A DNA stretch of 64,000 nt from Acinetobacter sp. ANC 4204. Lineage in GTDB: Bacteria > Pseudomonadota > Gammaproteobacteria > Pseudomonadales > Moraxellaceae. The translations under genes were made by a program, and so were the position numbers. The notes below the pieces were generated by a model. It did not search any database. It saw only the letters and a program-made list of their open reading frames with translations, and was not told the origin of the DNA. Location: NCBI RefSeq assembly GCF_002135205.1, contig NZ_NEFZ01000003.1:186001-250000 (forward strand), read 5' to 3'. Positions 7,342 to 16,675 of this stretch are shown here, piece by piece (position 1 is the stretch's first letter; every line of letters begins with the position of its first letter).

Positions 7342-9693
7342 TTATTTAGAACCTTTAATCCCCGCTTGAAGCAACAATGCACCTAAACCACCAATTTTAT
7401 TTTCTTGAGGTTTAGTCGCTTGTGGCTTCTTGTTTGTTTGAGTGCGCTCGCCTTGCGGACGTGCTTGTTGTGGACGTTTACCTTGTGGTTTACGTTCACT
7501 ACGCTCTGCATTTTCACGGCGTGGTTGACGTGGAGCTTTAGGCGCATCAGCACCTTCAGGGCGCATCGACAAATTCACACGATTACGCTCCGCATCTACA
7601 CTGAGTACACGCACTTGCACAATTTGACCTGGTTTCGCCACTTTATGCGGATCTGCAACAAATTCATTCGCCAATTCTGAAATATGGACCAAACCGTCTT
7701 GGTGTACACCCACATCCACAAAAGCACCGAAGTTCGTCACATTGGTCACAACACCTTCAAGCTGCATGCCTTCTGCTAGCTGCGCTACTTCCGTAATGTC
7801 TTCACGGAATTTTGCGGTACGGAACTCTGGACGCGGATCCCGACCTGGTTTTTCCAGTTCAGACAGTACATCTTGAATGGTTGGTAGACCAAATTTCTCA
7901 TCTGTAAATTCTTCTGCATTCACTTGGCGAATAATTTCAGAGTTACCAATGATGTCTTTCACTGTTGTCGCTTTCGCTTCAACAATTTTAGCAACCAATG
8001 CATAAGACTCTGGGTGAACTGCAGAAGCATCCAATGGCTCTGAACCATCTTGAATACGTAAGAAACCTGCCGCTTGTTCAAAAGTACGCTCGCCTAAACG
8101 TGGCACTTTCTTCAAATCTTGGCGGTTGTCAAAACGACCATTTTCTTTGCGGAAATCGACAATTTGCTGTGCAATCGACTTATTCAAACCTGCGATATAA
8201 CCCAAAATAGCAGATGATGCAGTATTAACATCCACCCCCACCGAGTTCACACAGTCTTCAACCACCGCTTCAAGCGTTTTTGCCAAACCAGTTTGGTTCA
8301 CATCATGTTGGTACTGACCTACACCAATCGACTTTGGATCAATTTTTACCAGCTCAGCCAATGGGTCTTGTAAACGACGTGCAATCGACACAGCACCACG
8401 AATCGACACATCTAGCTCTGGTAGCTCCGCAGATGCCAATTCAGATGCTGAATAAACTGATGCACCCGCTTCTGATACTGAAACACGGGTCAGTTTTAAA
8501 TCACTGTTTGCAGCCATCATTTCAGCCACAACGCTTTCTGTTTCACGGCTTGCTGTACCATTGCCAATGGCAATCAGGTCAACATTGAACTCGCGACATA
8601 AACGCGCCAGTTCTGCAATTGAACCTGCTTTATCTTCTTTAGGTGCAAATGGATAAACCGTACTATGTGCAAGTACATCACCTGATGCATTCACCACAGC
8701 CAATTTCACCCCTGTACGGATGCCAGGGTCTACACCTAAGGTTGTACGTGCACCCGCAGGTGCAGACAACAATAAATGACGTAAATTTTCAGCGAAAACA
8801 TCCATTGCTTCAGATTCAGCTGCGAGACGTTTTTCGGTGAGCAACGAGTGTTCGATGCTTGGACGAACCTTGCCTAACCAGAACAATTTTGCCGTTTGCT
8901 TTAAGTAATCTTGACGCGCTTGTGGCTGTGCAGTTTCAAGGCTGTATTCTGTTTCAATACGCGCCAATGGTGCATCATCTTCGCCATCAACTTTTAAACC
9001 TAAAACGTTTTCTTGACGACCACGTAACATCGCCAATAAACGGTGTGATGGGACTTTGTTTAAATTTTCAGAAAAATCGAAGTAATCGCGGAATTTTTTG
9101 CCAACTTCTTTCTTCTCATCACTTGCCACTAAACTTTTTAAAGTGGCTGTTTTTGCAAACATTGCTTTAAGTTCAGTTGTCAGTGCAATATTCTGCGCCC
9201 AGTCATCAATTAAAATATGTTGAATCGCATCCAACTGACTTTCTAGATCTGGATAATCTTCATGGCTAAAGCCTGCCAATGCTTCAGCAGGATCAACCGC
9301 TTCTGCAAAGATTTTTTCTGCAATCGGGCCCAAGCCTGCTTCTTTAGCTTTAAATGATTTACTGGTCCGTTTTGGACGGTACGGTGCGTAAATTTCTTCT
9401 AAGGCATTTTTAGTTTCAGCAGCATTTACACGTGCCAACAAATCATCAGACAATTTATCTTGTTCTTTTAATGATTCGATTACCTTTTCGCGACGTTCAA
9501 ATAAATCACGCAAATAAGCCAAACGTGTATCGAGCTGACGTAACTGCGCATCGTCCAAGCCTTGCGTGACTTCTTTACGGTAACGCGCAATAAATGGAAC
9601 GCTAGCACCTTCATCAATCAACTTGATGGCAGCCTCGATTTGATTTGGACGTACGGCAATTTCTTTTGCCAACTGCTGAACTAAGTCAGTCAT
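7342..9693 (-). CDS. tex: Tex family transcription accessory / S1 RNA-binding protein
   Basis: A 783-residue protein with the Tex layout: a helical N-terminal domain, a YqgF/RuvC-like domain (TTLGVDPGIRTGVKLAVV), helix-hairpin-helix repeats around NTASSAILGYIAGL and RQDLKKVPRLG, and an S1 domain (GVVTNVTNFGAFVDVGVHQDG). A basic low-complexity tail rich in Arg, Gln, Pro and Lys follows. Tex binds nucleic acid and affects transcription and stress tolerance. The ATG at 9693 (MTDLVQQLAKEI) is favoured. A GTG 15 bases upstream is also in frame but lacks a ribosome site. The disordered tail is somewhat longer than in the E. coli protein (YhgF). Confidence 0.92.
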   Translation of the reverse strand: MTDLVQQLAKEIAVRPNQIEAAIKLIDEGASVPFIARYRKEVTQGLDDAQLRQLDTRLAYLRDLFERREKVIESLKEQDKLSDDLLARVNAAETKNALEEIYAPYRPKRTSKSFKAKEAGLGPIAEKIFAEAVDPAEALAGFSHEDYPDLESQLDAIQHILIDDWAQNIALTTELKAMFAKTATLKSLVASDEKKEVGKKFRDYFDFSENLNKVPSHRLLAMLRGRQENVLGLKVDGEDDAPLARIETEYSLETAQPQARQDYLKQTAKLFWLGKVRPSIEHSLLTEKRLAAESEAMDVFAENLRHLLLSAPAGARTTLGVDPGIRTGVKLAVVNASGDVLAHSTVYPFAPKEDKAGSIAELARLCREFNVDLIAIGNGTASRETESVVAEMMAANSDLKLTRVSVSEAGASVYSASELASAELPELDVSIRGAVSIARRLQDPLAELVKIDPKSIGVGQYQHDVNQTGLAKTLEAVVEDCVNSVGVDVNTASSAILGYIAGLNKSIAQQIVDFRKENGRFDNRQDLKKVPRLGERTFEQAAGFLRIQDGSEPLDASAVHPESYALVAKIVEAKATTVKDIIGNSEIIRQVNAEEFTDEKFGLPTIQDVLSELEKPGRDPRPEFRTAKFREDITEVAQLAEGMQLEGVVTNVTNFGAFVDVGVHQDGLVHISELANEFVADPHKVAKPGQIVQVRVLSVDAERNRVNLSMRPEGADAPKAPRQPRRENAERSERKPQGKRPQQARPQGERTQTNKKPQATKPQENKIGGLGALLLQAGIKGSK

Positions 9694-10028
9694 CGTATGT
9701 GATCCCACAAGGATATGTACTAAAAGCCATGATTATAAAGACCAAGACTATAAAATCCACAACTGTTTTATGAATTTCACCGCTTAAATGTGACATATTT
9801 CGGGCAAATTTCATAAATCCATATTATTTTCAGTGTTAAATCTTATTTTTAGTCATTCTTTGCCATGTTTTTCTATGGGCTAAGATGTATACATTTGGTA
9901 TCTATGTCTTGATTTTACCTGCAATATTTGTTGCTTTAGAGCATAGTAAAGACATACAAATGAGTCGTATACTCAAGACTACCCCGACTTTTGTTTACGA
10001 TGACAATAAAGAATAAAGGAGCACTTCA
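9694..10028. other. Divergent intergenic region between tex and ompR
   Basis: About 335 bp, AT-rich, with no open frame that looks coding. It must hold the promoters of both flanking genes, but I cannot single out either one with confidence. AAAGGAGC at about 10016-10023 is the ribosome site of ompR. Confidence 0.5.
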
Positions 10029-10793
10029 ATGAGTTTAGTTGTACCTGCTGAAAAAACAGATGCCGTACATAACGACGCCGATCGCGTTGAACGCATTTTA
10101 GTGGTAGATGACGATGTACGTTTACGTACGCTACTCCAACGCTTTTTAGAAGATAAAGGCTTTGTGGTAAAAACAGCGCATGACGCGACCCAAATGGATC
10201 GTCTCTTACAGCGCGAACTGTTTTCACTGATTGTGCTCGACTTCATGCTCCCTGTAGAAGATGGCTTAAGTATCTGTCGTCGTCTACGCCAATCCAATAT
10301 TGACACACCTATCATCATGCTAACCGCACGTGGCAGTGATTCAGACCGTATTGCAGGTCTAGAAGCAGGTGCAGATGACTACTTACCGAAACCATTTAAT
10401 CCAAATGAGTTATTAGCACGTATTCGCGCTGTATTACGCCGCCAAGTCCGTGAAGTTCCAGGCGCACCAAGCCAACAAATGGAAGTGGTCAGCTTTGGTC
10501 CATGGTCACTTGATTTATCAACACGTACCCTAACGCGTGAAGGTCAAGTCGTGACTTTAACTACAGGTGAGTTTGCGGTACTGAAAGCCTTGGTACAACA
10601 CCCACGTGAGCCTTTGACTCGCGACAAATTGATGAACCTTGCGCGTGGCCGTGAATGGGGTGCAATGGAACGTTCGATTGATGTTCAAGTATCTCGCCTA
10701 CGTCGTCTGGTAGAAGAAAACCCTGCTCGTGCGCGTTATATCCAAACCGTTTGGGGTGTGGGTTATGTCTTTGTTCCAGATGGCGCGGAATAA
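10029..10793 (+). CDS. ompR: Two-component response regulator OmpR
   Basis: A receiver domain with acidic pocket DDD at residues 27-29, phospho-acceptor D71 (LIVLDFMLP), T99 and K121, followed by an OmpR/PhoB winged helix whose recognition part is RSIDVQVSRLRRLVEE and ends GVGYVFVPDG. It controls outer-membrane and osmotic responses. The sensor kinase is the next gene. The N-terminus is about 20 residues longer than E. coli OmpR. AAAGGAG precedes the ATG. The separation of 303 bp from the kinase is greater than the usual close coupling. Confidence 0.9.
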   Translation: MSLVVPAEKTDAVHNDADRVERILVVDDDVRLRTLLQRFLEDKGFVVKTAHDATQMDRLLQRELFSLIVLDFMLPVEDGLSICRRLRQSNIDTPIIMLTARGSDSDRIAGLEAGADDYLPKPFNPNELLARIRAVLRRQVREVPGAPSQQMEVVSFGPWSLDLSTRTLTREGQVVTLTTGEFAVLKALVQHPREPLTRDKLMNLARGREWGAMERSIDVQVSRLRRLVEENPARARYIQTVWGVGYVFVPDGAE

Positions 10794-11096
10794 TTCAAAA
10801 CTGAAAAATACGGCTTTGGTCTTTTAAAGCTGAGTAGCAATAATAGGCACGACGGAGTCCTAAAATTAAGCTCAACTTTATCGATTAACCTGCGGTTCGC
10901 CTTACTTTTGTTTCGACAAAAGTAAGCAAAACCATTGCCATCTGCAAAACTCGGCATATTTCTGCATTTCAACATCATACTCGCAGAAACTTTATAACAT
11001 TCAGAGCTCCTGCCTCGAACAATTGCAGATGACTTTTCGCGTATCGCATACCTGTCACCATTGAACTATGTCACTTACATAGAAACAGGAAATCAC
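10794..11096 (+). other. Spacer between ompR and envZ with a 10-bp palindrome
   Basis: A 303-bp non-coding spacer where adjoining or overlapping genes would be expected. It contains the inverted repeat CTTACTTTTG / CAAAAGTAAG (10901-10926) around a 6-nt loop. The hairpin has no T-run, so it is not a simple terminator. It looks like a dispersed palindromic repeat, but copy number cannot be judged from this window. No small open frame with a ribosome site was seen. Confidence 0.55.
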
Positions 11097-12557
11097 GTGA
11101 AACTCGAACCCATCGACCCTCAAAAATTTACAGATTACGAAGCTTACTCAGAGAGAAAGCGCACGCGTTGGGAACGGTTTCTCGACAAAATTAAGCCACG
11201 CTCTGCTGCCATGCGCACCACTGTGCTGGTGTTGTTTGTGGTGTTCTTTAGCTTATTTATGTCCTTGTGGTTCTTTTGGCGAACTTTATATCTACCTGAA
11301 ATTCAACAACACGCCCGCTATCTTGCGGTTGAATTAGAAATACTAAACAACCCTGATTTGCGTATTTATCATAAAGATGCGGAAGTTGATGTCGATGACT
11401 GGCTAAGAAGTCGGGTGGGCATTGAATACGTTACCAACCCCAAAGAATATCCAAATGTCAAAGACAAGGTGATTGCTGAATTCTTTACCAACCAAATTGA
11501 AGCCAAGCTCGCCAAAGAGCTGAATGTAGAACATGCTACAGTTTATTTTCAATTTAAGCCCAGTCCGCGGATTTGGATTCAAACCCCAGAAATGAATGGT
11601 AACTGGGTACGTGAACCACTCAAAACCTATGCCAACTATAGTCCAGAGCTGATTTTTGGCTGGTTACTTGGTGTTCCCCTGATTGCAGCGGCCATTATTT
11701 TAACCCTTGTTCGCCAACTTAACCGCCCGCTACGTCGACTGCAAAATGCTGCCAATAATTACAGTAAGACAGGAAAAGCCCCTTATCTCGAGACCAACCA
11801 TGGGCCACAAGAAATCCGTGAGGTCAATCAGGCTTTTAACCACATGATCTATACCTTAGATCAAACTGAACGTGACCGTCGAATTATGTTGGCAGGGATT
11901 TCCCACGACTTACGTACACCATTGACCCGCATCCGACTCAGTGCAGAAATGATGCCTGATGATGATTTTTTAAAAGAAGGTCTGATTTATGATGTCGAGG
12001 ACATGGATGCGATCTTAAATCAGTTCATTTCCTATATGCGCGACGGTTCAGATGAGGAAATCCAAGACACCGATTTAAATATGTTGTTACAAGAATTGGT
12101 GGTGCAGTTCAAACCTCTAGATATTCGTTTTGACGCAACAGAACTCCCCATTATTCAAGCACGCAGTTTATCTCTCAAACGCCTAATCGGTAATCTCATC
12201 AATAATTCAAAACGTTATGGTGCTGAACCTATTGAACTCTCCGCAACACTTGAAAATGAACACATTTTAATTAGCGTAGCGGATCATGGCGAAGGGATCC
12301 CAGAAGACCAAATTGAAGAGCTCATGCAACCTTTTGTCCGTGGTAATGAAGCCCGAACCGTACAAGGTAGTGGCTTAGGTCTCGCGATTGTGAAGCGAAT
12401 TGTGGATATTCATCAAGGCGAATTGATTATTCATAATCGTGAACAAGGTGGACTCGAAGCAATTATTTCTCTCCCCTTAAATACTCAGCAAGATGTTGAA
12501 ATTTCAAACAACAATCCGCTCGAAAAACTCAAGCAAACACTAGTAGAGCATTTTTAA
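11097..12557 (+). CDS. envZ: Osmosensor-type histidine kinase EnvZ
   Basis: This 486-residue kinase has a transmembrane helix at about residues 42-63, a periplasmic domain, a second helix at about 187-206, a HAMP linker, and an H-box with phospho-acceptor H270 in GISHDLRTPLTRIR. An ATPase domain follows, with N box LIGNLINNSKRYG, DHGEGIP and GSGLGLAIV. It phosphorylates the upstream OmpR. The start is placed at the GTG with AGGA just before it (MKLEPIDPQ). A TTG-started form at 11061 would add 12 residues without support. Confidence 0.88.
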   Translation: MKLEPIDPQKFTDYEAYSERKRTRWERFLDKIKPRSAAMRTTVLVLFVVFFSLFMSLWFFWRTLYLPEIQQHARYLAVELEILNNPDLRIYHKDAEVDVDDWLRSRVGIEYVTNPKEYPNVKDKVIAEFFTNQIEAKLAKELNVEHATVYFQFKPSPRIWIQTPEMNGNWVREPLKTYANYSPELIFGWLLGVPLIAAAIILTLVRQLNRPLRRLQNAANNYSKTGKAPYLETNHGPQEIREVNQAFNHMIYTLDQTERDRRIMLAGISHDLRTPLTRIRLSAEMMPDDDFLKEGLIYDVEDMDAILNQFISYMRDGSDEEIQDTDLNMLLQELVVQFKPLDIRFDATELPIIQARSLSLKRLIGNLINNSKRYGAEPIELSATLENEHILISVADHGEGIPEDQIEELMQPFVRGNEARTVQGSGLGLAIVKRIVDIHQGELIIHNREQGGLEAIISLPLNTQQDVEISNNNPLEKLKQTLVEHF

Positions 12558-12561
12558 TATT

Positions 12562-12608
12562 GAACAATAGTTGAGCAAATGATTTTGTTCAACTATTCAA
12601 CAATTTAA
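12562..12608 (+). terminator. Hairpin after envZ
   Basis: The 9-bp stem AATAGTTGA / TCAACTATT with a 14-nt partly paired loop is followed by an AT-rich tail. It is a plausible terminator, though the T-run is imperfect. Confidence 0.5.
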
Positions 12609-12762
12609 TTTTACCAAATATATTTCAAATACTTACAAATCATCAGAAAAGCTTATACCCACATTTTTTCAAAAAATTAGACCTTAGCCTAACAGGTATG
12701 CACAATGTCGTTCTTGATCGGTACAATCGGTGCCAGATCCAGAATATTAACGAGAGTAAACC

Positions 12763-14280
12763 ATGTCTTTAGATCGTATCCGTTTAGCTTCACTTCACGA
12801 TAAAGTCATCAGTGCAGAAGAAGCGTCTGCTTTTATTGAAGATGGCATGACTGTAGGGATGAGTGGCTTCACTCGTGCAGGCGAAGCGAAAGCTGTACCT
12901 TTGGCATTGGTTAAACGTGCGCACACAAATCCTTTAAAAATCACACTAATTACAGGCGCTTCTTTAGGCAATGACCTAGACAAGCAATTGACTGAAGCAG
13001 GTGTATTGGCACGTCGTTTACCGTTCCAAGTAGACAACACTTTACGTAAAGCAATCAACAAAGGCGAAGTGATGTTCATTGACCAACACTTGTCTGAAAC
13101 TGTTGAACAAATGCGTAACCTTCAGTTGAAAAAACCTGATATTGCTGTGATTGAAGCAGTCGCAATTACTGAAGATGGAGGCATCATTCCTACAACGTCT
13201 GTCGGCAACTCTGCAAGCTTCGCCATTTTTGCTGAAAAAGTCATTGTTGAAATCAACACCAACTTAAGCCCTGCTTTTGAAGGCTTACACGATATTTATA
13301 TTCCAACTTACCGTCCAACACGCCAACCGATTCCACTAACTCAAGTCGATGAGCGTATTGGTACACATGCAATCAATATCGACCCTGCAAAAATTGTCGG
13401 TATCGTCATCAACAACGACTTACACGACTCTCCATCTACCGTAACGGCACCAGATGATGAAACTCAAGGTATTGCAGATCACCTCATTGCTTTCTTTGAA
13501 AAAGAAGTAGCTGAAAATCGCTTACCTAAAAACTTAGGCCCATTACAAGCAGGGATTGGCTCAATTGCCAATGCTGTACTTACAGGCCTTAAAGATTCAA
13601 ACTTCGAAGACCTGGTCATGTACTCAGAAGTACTCCAAGACTGTACCTTTGAATTGATTGATGCGGGTAAAATGAAATTTGCATCAGGTTCTTCAATTAC
13701 CCTTTCTGCTAAATATGGCGAGAAAGTATTTAATAACCTTGAAGCATACAAAGATAAGTTAGTACTGCGCCCACAAGAGATTTCAAACCACCCTGAATTG
13801 GTTCGTCGTCTTGGCATTATCGGCATCAATACTGCACTTGAGTTCGACATTTACGGTAACGTAAACTCAACTCACGTTTGCGGTACGAAAATGATGAACG
13901 GTATTGGTGGTTCAGGTGACTTCGCCCGTAATGCACACTTGGCAATTTTCGTGACCAAATCAATTGCAAAAGGCGGTGATATTTCATCAATCGTTCCATT
14001 CGCCTCTCACGTAGACCATGCTGAACATGACGTTGATATCCTAGTCACTGAACAAGGTTTGGCTGACCTTCGTGGTTTAGCACCACGTGAGCGTGCACGT
14101 GCGATTATCGACAACTGTGCTCACCCACTTTACCGTGATGCATTAAATGACTACTTCACACGTTCATGTGAGAAAGGCGGTCATACCCCTCATATCCTTC
14201 GTGAAGCATTGTCTTGGCATTCTAACTTTGAAGAAACAGGTCACATGCTTCCTGTACAAGCAGAAGCAAAATCGGCTTAA
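12763..14280 (+). CDS. Acetyl-CoA hydrolase / succinate CoA-transferase family
   Basis: A 505-residue class I CoA-transferase of the acetyl-CoA hydrolase/transferase family. The predicted catalytic glutamate is E289 in MYSEVLQDC, which forms the glutamyl-CoA thioester. The late glycine-rich segment GIGGSGDFARNAH and VPFASHVDHAEHDVDILVTEQG are family marks. It probably moves CoA between acetyl-CoA and succinate or a related acid, linking acetate handling to the TCA cycle. The exact acyl pair cannot be told from sequence. It is monocistronic with its own terminator. GAGAG upstream supports the start. Confidence 0.88.
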   Translation: MSLDRIRLASLHDKVISAEEASAFIEDGMTVGMSGFTRAGEAKAVPLALVKRAHTNPLKITLITGASLGNDLDKQLTEAGVLARRLPFQVDNTLRKAINKGEVMFIDQHLSETVEQMRNLQLKKPDIAVIEAVAITEDGGIIPTTSVGNSASFAIFAEKVIVEINTNLSPAFEGLHDIYIPTYRPTRQPIPLTQVDERIGTHAINIDPAKIVGIVINNDLHDSPSTVTAPDDETQGIADHLIAFFEKEVAENRLPKNLGPLQAGIGSIANAVLTGLKDSNFEDLVMYSEVLQDCTFELIDAGKMKFASGSSITLSAKYGEKVFNNLEAYKDKLVLRPQEISNHPELVRRLGIIGINTALEFDIYGNVNSTHVCGTKMMNGIGGSGDFARNAHLAIFVTKSIAKGGDISSIVPFASHVDHAEHDVDILVTEQGLADLRGLAPRERARAIIDNCAHPLYRDALNDYFTRSCEKGGHTPHILREALSWHSNFEETGHMLPVQAEAKSA

Positions 14281-14289
14281 TTCAAAGCT

Positions 14290-14322
14290 TTAAAAAACGC
14301 CCAGTTGGGCGTTTTTTTATAT
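14290..14322 (+). terminator. Terminator after the CoA-transferase gene
   Basis: The stem AACGCCCA / TGGGCGTT, with a minimal loop, lies between A-run and T-run flanks, ten bases past the stop codon. Confidence 0.9.
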
Positions 14323-14407
14323 CTGATGAAAAGTGTAATAAAACACTTATCAAAATAAAAAAACTCAATTAATCTAAAGGCATCCAAAAAATAAAAATGC
14401 CAAGCTC

Positions 14408-14827
14408 ATGTTCATTATTCGCCCCTATTTCGAAACCGATTTAGAAGACGTCATTGCCCTCTGGGAAGTGTGTGACCTCACTCGCCCGTGGAACAACCCT
14501 GAAATTGATATTTTTAGAAAGACTGCACAAAAAGATGGTCTGTTTTTATTGGCCGTCAAAGATGAGCAACTGATCGCAACCTTGATGGGGGGTTATGACG
14601 GTCACCGTGGTTGGATTAATTATTTGGCGGTACATCCACACTTCCAACGTAATGGGGTCGCAACCGCACTCATACAGCAGCTAGAGAAGCGCCTGATTGC
14701 TTTGGGCTGCCCCAAACTACAGTTGCTTGTACGTAAAGAAAATATCGACGTGCAGAGCTTCTATGAACAACTGGGCTATGAAGAAATTGATGTGGTCTGT
14801 TTTGGGAAACGCTTGATTACCGATTAA
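14408..14827 (+). CDS. ypeA: GNAT acetyltransferase, YpeA type
   Basis: The 139 residues match the YpeA subfamily of GNAT enzymes: LWEVCDLTRPWNNPEID near the N-terminus, MGGYDGHRGWINYLAVHP in the middle, the acetyl-CoA loop QRNGVA, and a C-terminal FYEQLGYEEIDVVCFGKRL. E. coli YpeA shares nearly all of these landmarks. The substrate is unknown, though some family members acetylate protein lysines. It converges on the methyltransferase gene that ends 10 bp away. Confidence 0.85.
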   Translation: MFIIRPYFETDLEDVIALWEVCDLTRPWNNPEIDIFRKTAQKDGLFLLAVKDEQLIATLMGGYDGHRGWINYLAVHPHFQRNGVATALIQQLEKRLIALGCPKLQLLVRKENIDVQSFYEQLGYEEIDVVCFGKRLITD

Positions 14828-14837
14828 GCATAGACAT

Positions 14838-15590
14838 TTAATGCACCGATACCGCTAGACGCCCCAATCTTACAAAAATTGGAAATGTAAGTTCAAAGAT
14901 TTGGCTCACATGATCATCAAGCGCAAAAAATACTTTTAACTCGTATAAAGGGTCATCGGCATTTTTCAGTCGATAATGCTTCAACGCAGACCAAGTATTG
15001 AAATAATCCAACAATTGGTCAGCAGACCACTGAAACGACATCGACAATTCAGGCATGGGAATTTCTTCATAGGGAAAGGGAATCGTTTGATAGGCCTCGT
15101 CGATATAACATCGCTCAGCATCCCAATAGCCTTTCAATGTTTTAAAATAGAGTCTTTCGATACAAGCTTGTAACTCAGGATGTTGCAGTTGAATGAGGCC
15201 ATAGCCAATGACAGCGAGAACTCCATCTGATTTTAATGTGCGATTCACCTCTGCATAAAACCGATCAAAATTAAACCAGTGAATGGCTTGTGCCACTGTA
15301 ATTAAATCAAAACTCTGCTCAGCAAAGCTGGTGTGCTCTGCGGACTGAACTTGATAACTGACATTTTCAAAATATGGCGCATGCTGTAACTGCTGGGTAC
15401 TGATATCTGTCGCCACCACGGCATCAAAATAAGGTGCCAACAGTTGAGTCAGCTGTCCCGACCCCGCACCACAATCCCATGCAAATTGCGGAGTAACTAC
15501 ATACTTGAGTATTTCTTGAATCAAACTCGCTGGATAACTCGGACGTGCCAATTGATAAAGCGAACTTCCTGATGAAAATAAATCTTTCAT
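14838..15590 (-). CDS. Class I SAM-dependent methyltransferase
   Basis: A 250-residue Rossmann methyltransferase of the Methyltransf_11 type. Motif I is WDCGAGSGQLTQLL near residues 38-51, motif II is VVATDIS, and the later strand is FDLITVAQAIHWF. Proteins starting SLYQLARPSYPASLI resemble yeast Crg1 and trans-aconitate methyltransferase relatives. The substrate cannot be assigned. GAGGGTGG just before the ATG is a good ribosome site. Confidence 0.8.
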   Translation of the reverse strand: MKDLFSSGSSLYQLARPSYPASLIQEILKYVVTPQFAWDCGAGSGQLTQLLAPYFDAVVATDISTQQLQHAPYFENVSYQVQSAEHTSFAEQSFDLITVAQAIHWFNFDRFYAEVNRTLKSDGVLAVIGYGLIQLQHPELQACIERLYFKTLKGYWDAERCYIDEAYQTIPFPYEEIPMPELSMSFQWSADQLLDYFNTWSALKHYRLKNADDPLYELKVFFALDDHVSQIFELTFPIFVRLGRLAVSVH

Positions 15591-15691
15591 AAGCCACCCT
15601 CAATCTTATTTTTGATTCGAAATTAACACACCCTCCAGCACGAAAAGCATAATTTTGTCCAACATCCAATCAGATGGAATTTTTATTCAAA

Positions 15692-15728
15692 CGAAAAAAA
15701 GCCCCAAACAATGTTTGAGGCTTTTTTG
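15692..15728 (-). terminator. Terminator downstream of tRNA-Phe (first copy)
   Basis: Read on the minus strand, a long stem (GCCTCAAAC / GTTTGGGGC with one mismatch) ends in a T-run directly after the tRNA at 15733-15808. Confidence 0.8.
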
Positions 15729-15732
15729 AATA

Positions 15733-15808
15733 TGGTGGCGAGACCCAGGATCGAACTGGGGACACACGGATTTTCAATCCGTTGCTCTACCTACTGAGCT
15801 ATCACGCC
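15733..15808 (-). tRNA. tRNA-Phe (anticodon GAA), copy 1
   Basis: This 76-nt minus-strand cloverleaf begins GGCGTGATAGCTCAG and ends with encoded CCA. The anticodon stem ACGGA / TCCGT holds the loop TTGAAAA, giving GAA. It is identical to the copy at 15945-16020. Confidence 0.97.
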
Positions 15809-15887
15809 GATGCCGTGTATTAAGCCGTATCTCGGATGAATAGTCAATAAAAATCATCACTTTTTTATTTGATCGAATAAATTTCAG

Positions 15888-15919
15888 GCAAAAAAAATCC
15901 CTGATGGGATCAGGGATTG
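15888..15919 (-). terminator. Terminator between the two tRNA-Phe genes
   Basis: The perfect 10-bp stem AATCCCTGAT / ATCAGGGATT with a 3-nt loop is followed on the minus strand by eight or more T. It separates the two tRNA copies into independent transcripts. Confidence 0.9.
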
Positions 15920-15944
15920 AAATCTTTAAATTAGATTTAAAATA

Positions 15945-16020
15945 TGGTGGCGAGACCCAGGATCGAACTGGGGACACACGGATTTTCAATCCGTTGCTCT
16001 ACCTACTGAGCTATCACGCC
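15945..16020 (-). tRNA. tRNA-Phe (anticodon GAA), copy 2
   Basis: This is identical over its 76 nt to the copy 136 bp downstream on the minus strand. The flanking bases are also similar, which indicates a tandem duplication of a gene-plus-flank unit. Confidence 0.97.
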
Positions 16021-16205
16021 GATGTCGCGTATTAAACAGTTTAAGCCGTGTAGCGTCAAGTGTGTTTTCACAAAAATCTTTTGAATGCTTACTTTTACAG
16101 CAATATTCAACACCCTTTGCACATTTTTTGATTCACCCTGTGTACTTAAACTAAGGCTCAATCACTTTCCATGAAGAAAAGCAGCTTAAAACGACCTCAA
16201 AAAAC

Positions 16206-16583
16206 TTAAATTTTGCCAATGTGCTCTAAGCAACGATGAATCGCGCCACAGCCTGGCTCAAACACTTTCACACCTTTACTTTCTTCCATGCGACACGTTT
16301 CTTCAACCAGTCGCTCCGCAACCCCTCGCCCACGATTTGCTGGATGTACCACGATATATTCAAGCGTTTTATTTTCACCCTGCCCGCTACACCAAAGTGC
16401 ACCAATGACTTTAGTATTAAATTCTGCAGTGTAAAGTAAGGTATACTGAGCTAGATTTTGCTCAAGTTGTTCTACGGCATCATGCCCATCGCCAAATTCA
16501 GGACTGGTGTCGTACAGTCGCTCTAGCTGGCTGCGCAACTCTTCTTTTTCCAGTGAAGTATAAGCGTGTACGGTAATAGGCAT
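16206..16583 (-). CDS. GNAT-fold protein resembling PanZ/PanM
   Basis: A compact 125-residue GNAT domain with the strand LEYIVVHPANRGRGVAERLVEE, including the acetyl-CoA pyrophosphate loop NRGRGVA. The C-terminal GCGAIHRCLEHIGKI and the short length fit the PanZ/PanM group, which senses acetyl-CoA and promotes maturation of aspartate decarboxylase PanD. That subgroup call is tentative; a plain acetyltransferase is the alternative. It is divergent from hisB, with 92 bp between starts. Confidence 0.65.
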   Translation of the reverse strand: MPITVHAYTSLEKEELRSQLERLYDTSPEFGDGHDAVEQLEQNLAQYTLLYTAEFNTKVIGALWCSGQGENKTLEYIVVHPANRGRGVAERLVEETCRMEESKGVKVFEPGCGAIHRCLEHIGKI

Positions 16584-16675
16584 TGATAAACCCTCCTGAG
16601 CAATCTAATATGCGGTGACTTCGTTACGGCGAAACATTTTACATCAATTATTTGACGTCTTTGAGGAACGTGTCT

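Noticed and set aside
13479..13850. Open frame of 123 codons opposite the CoA-transferase gene
   Set aside because: It is antisense to well-conserved coding sequence and shows no protein-like features.
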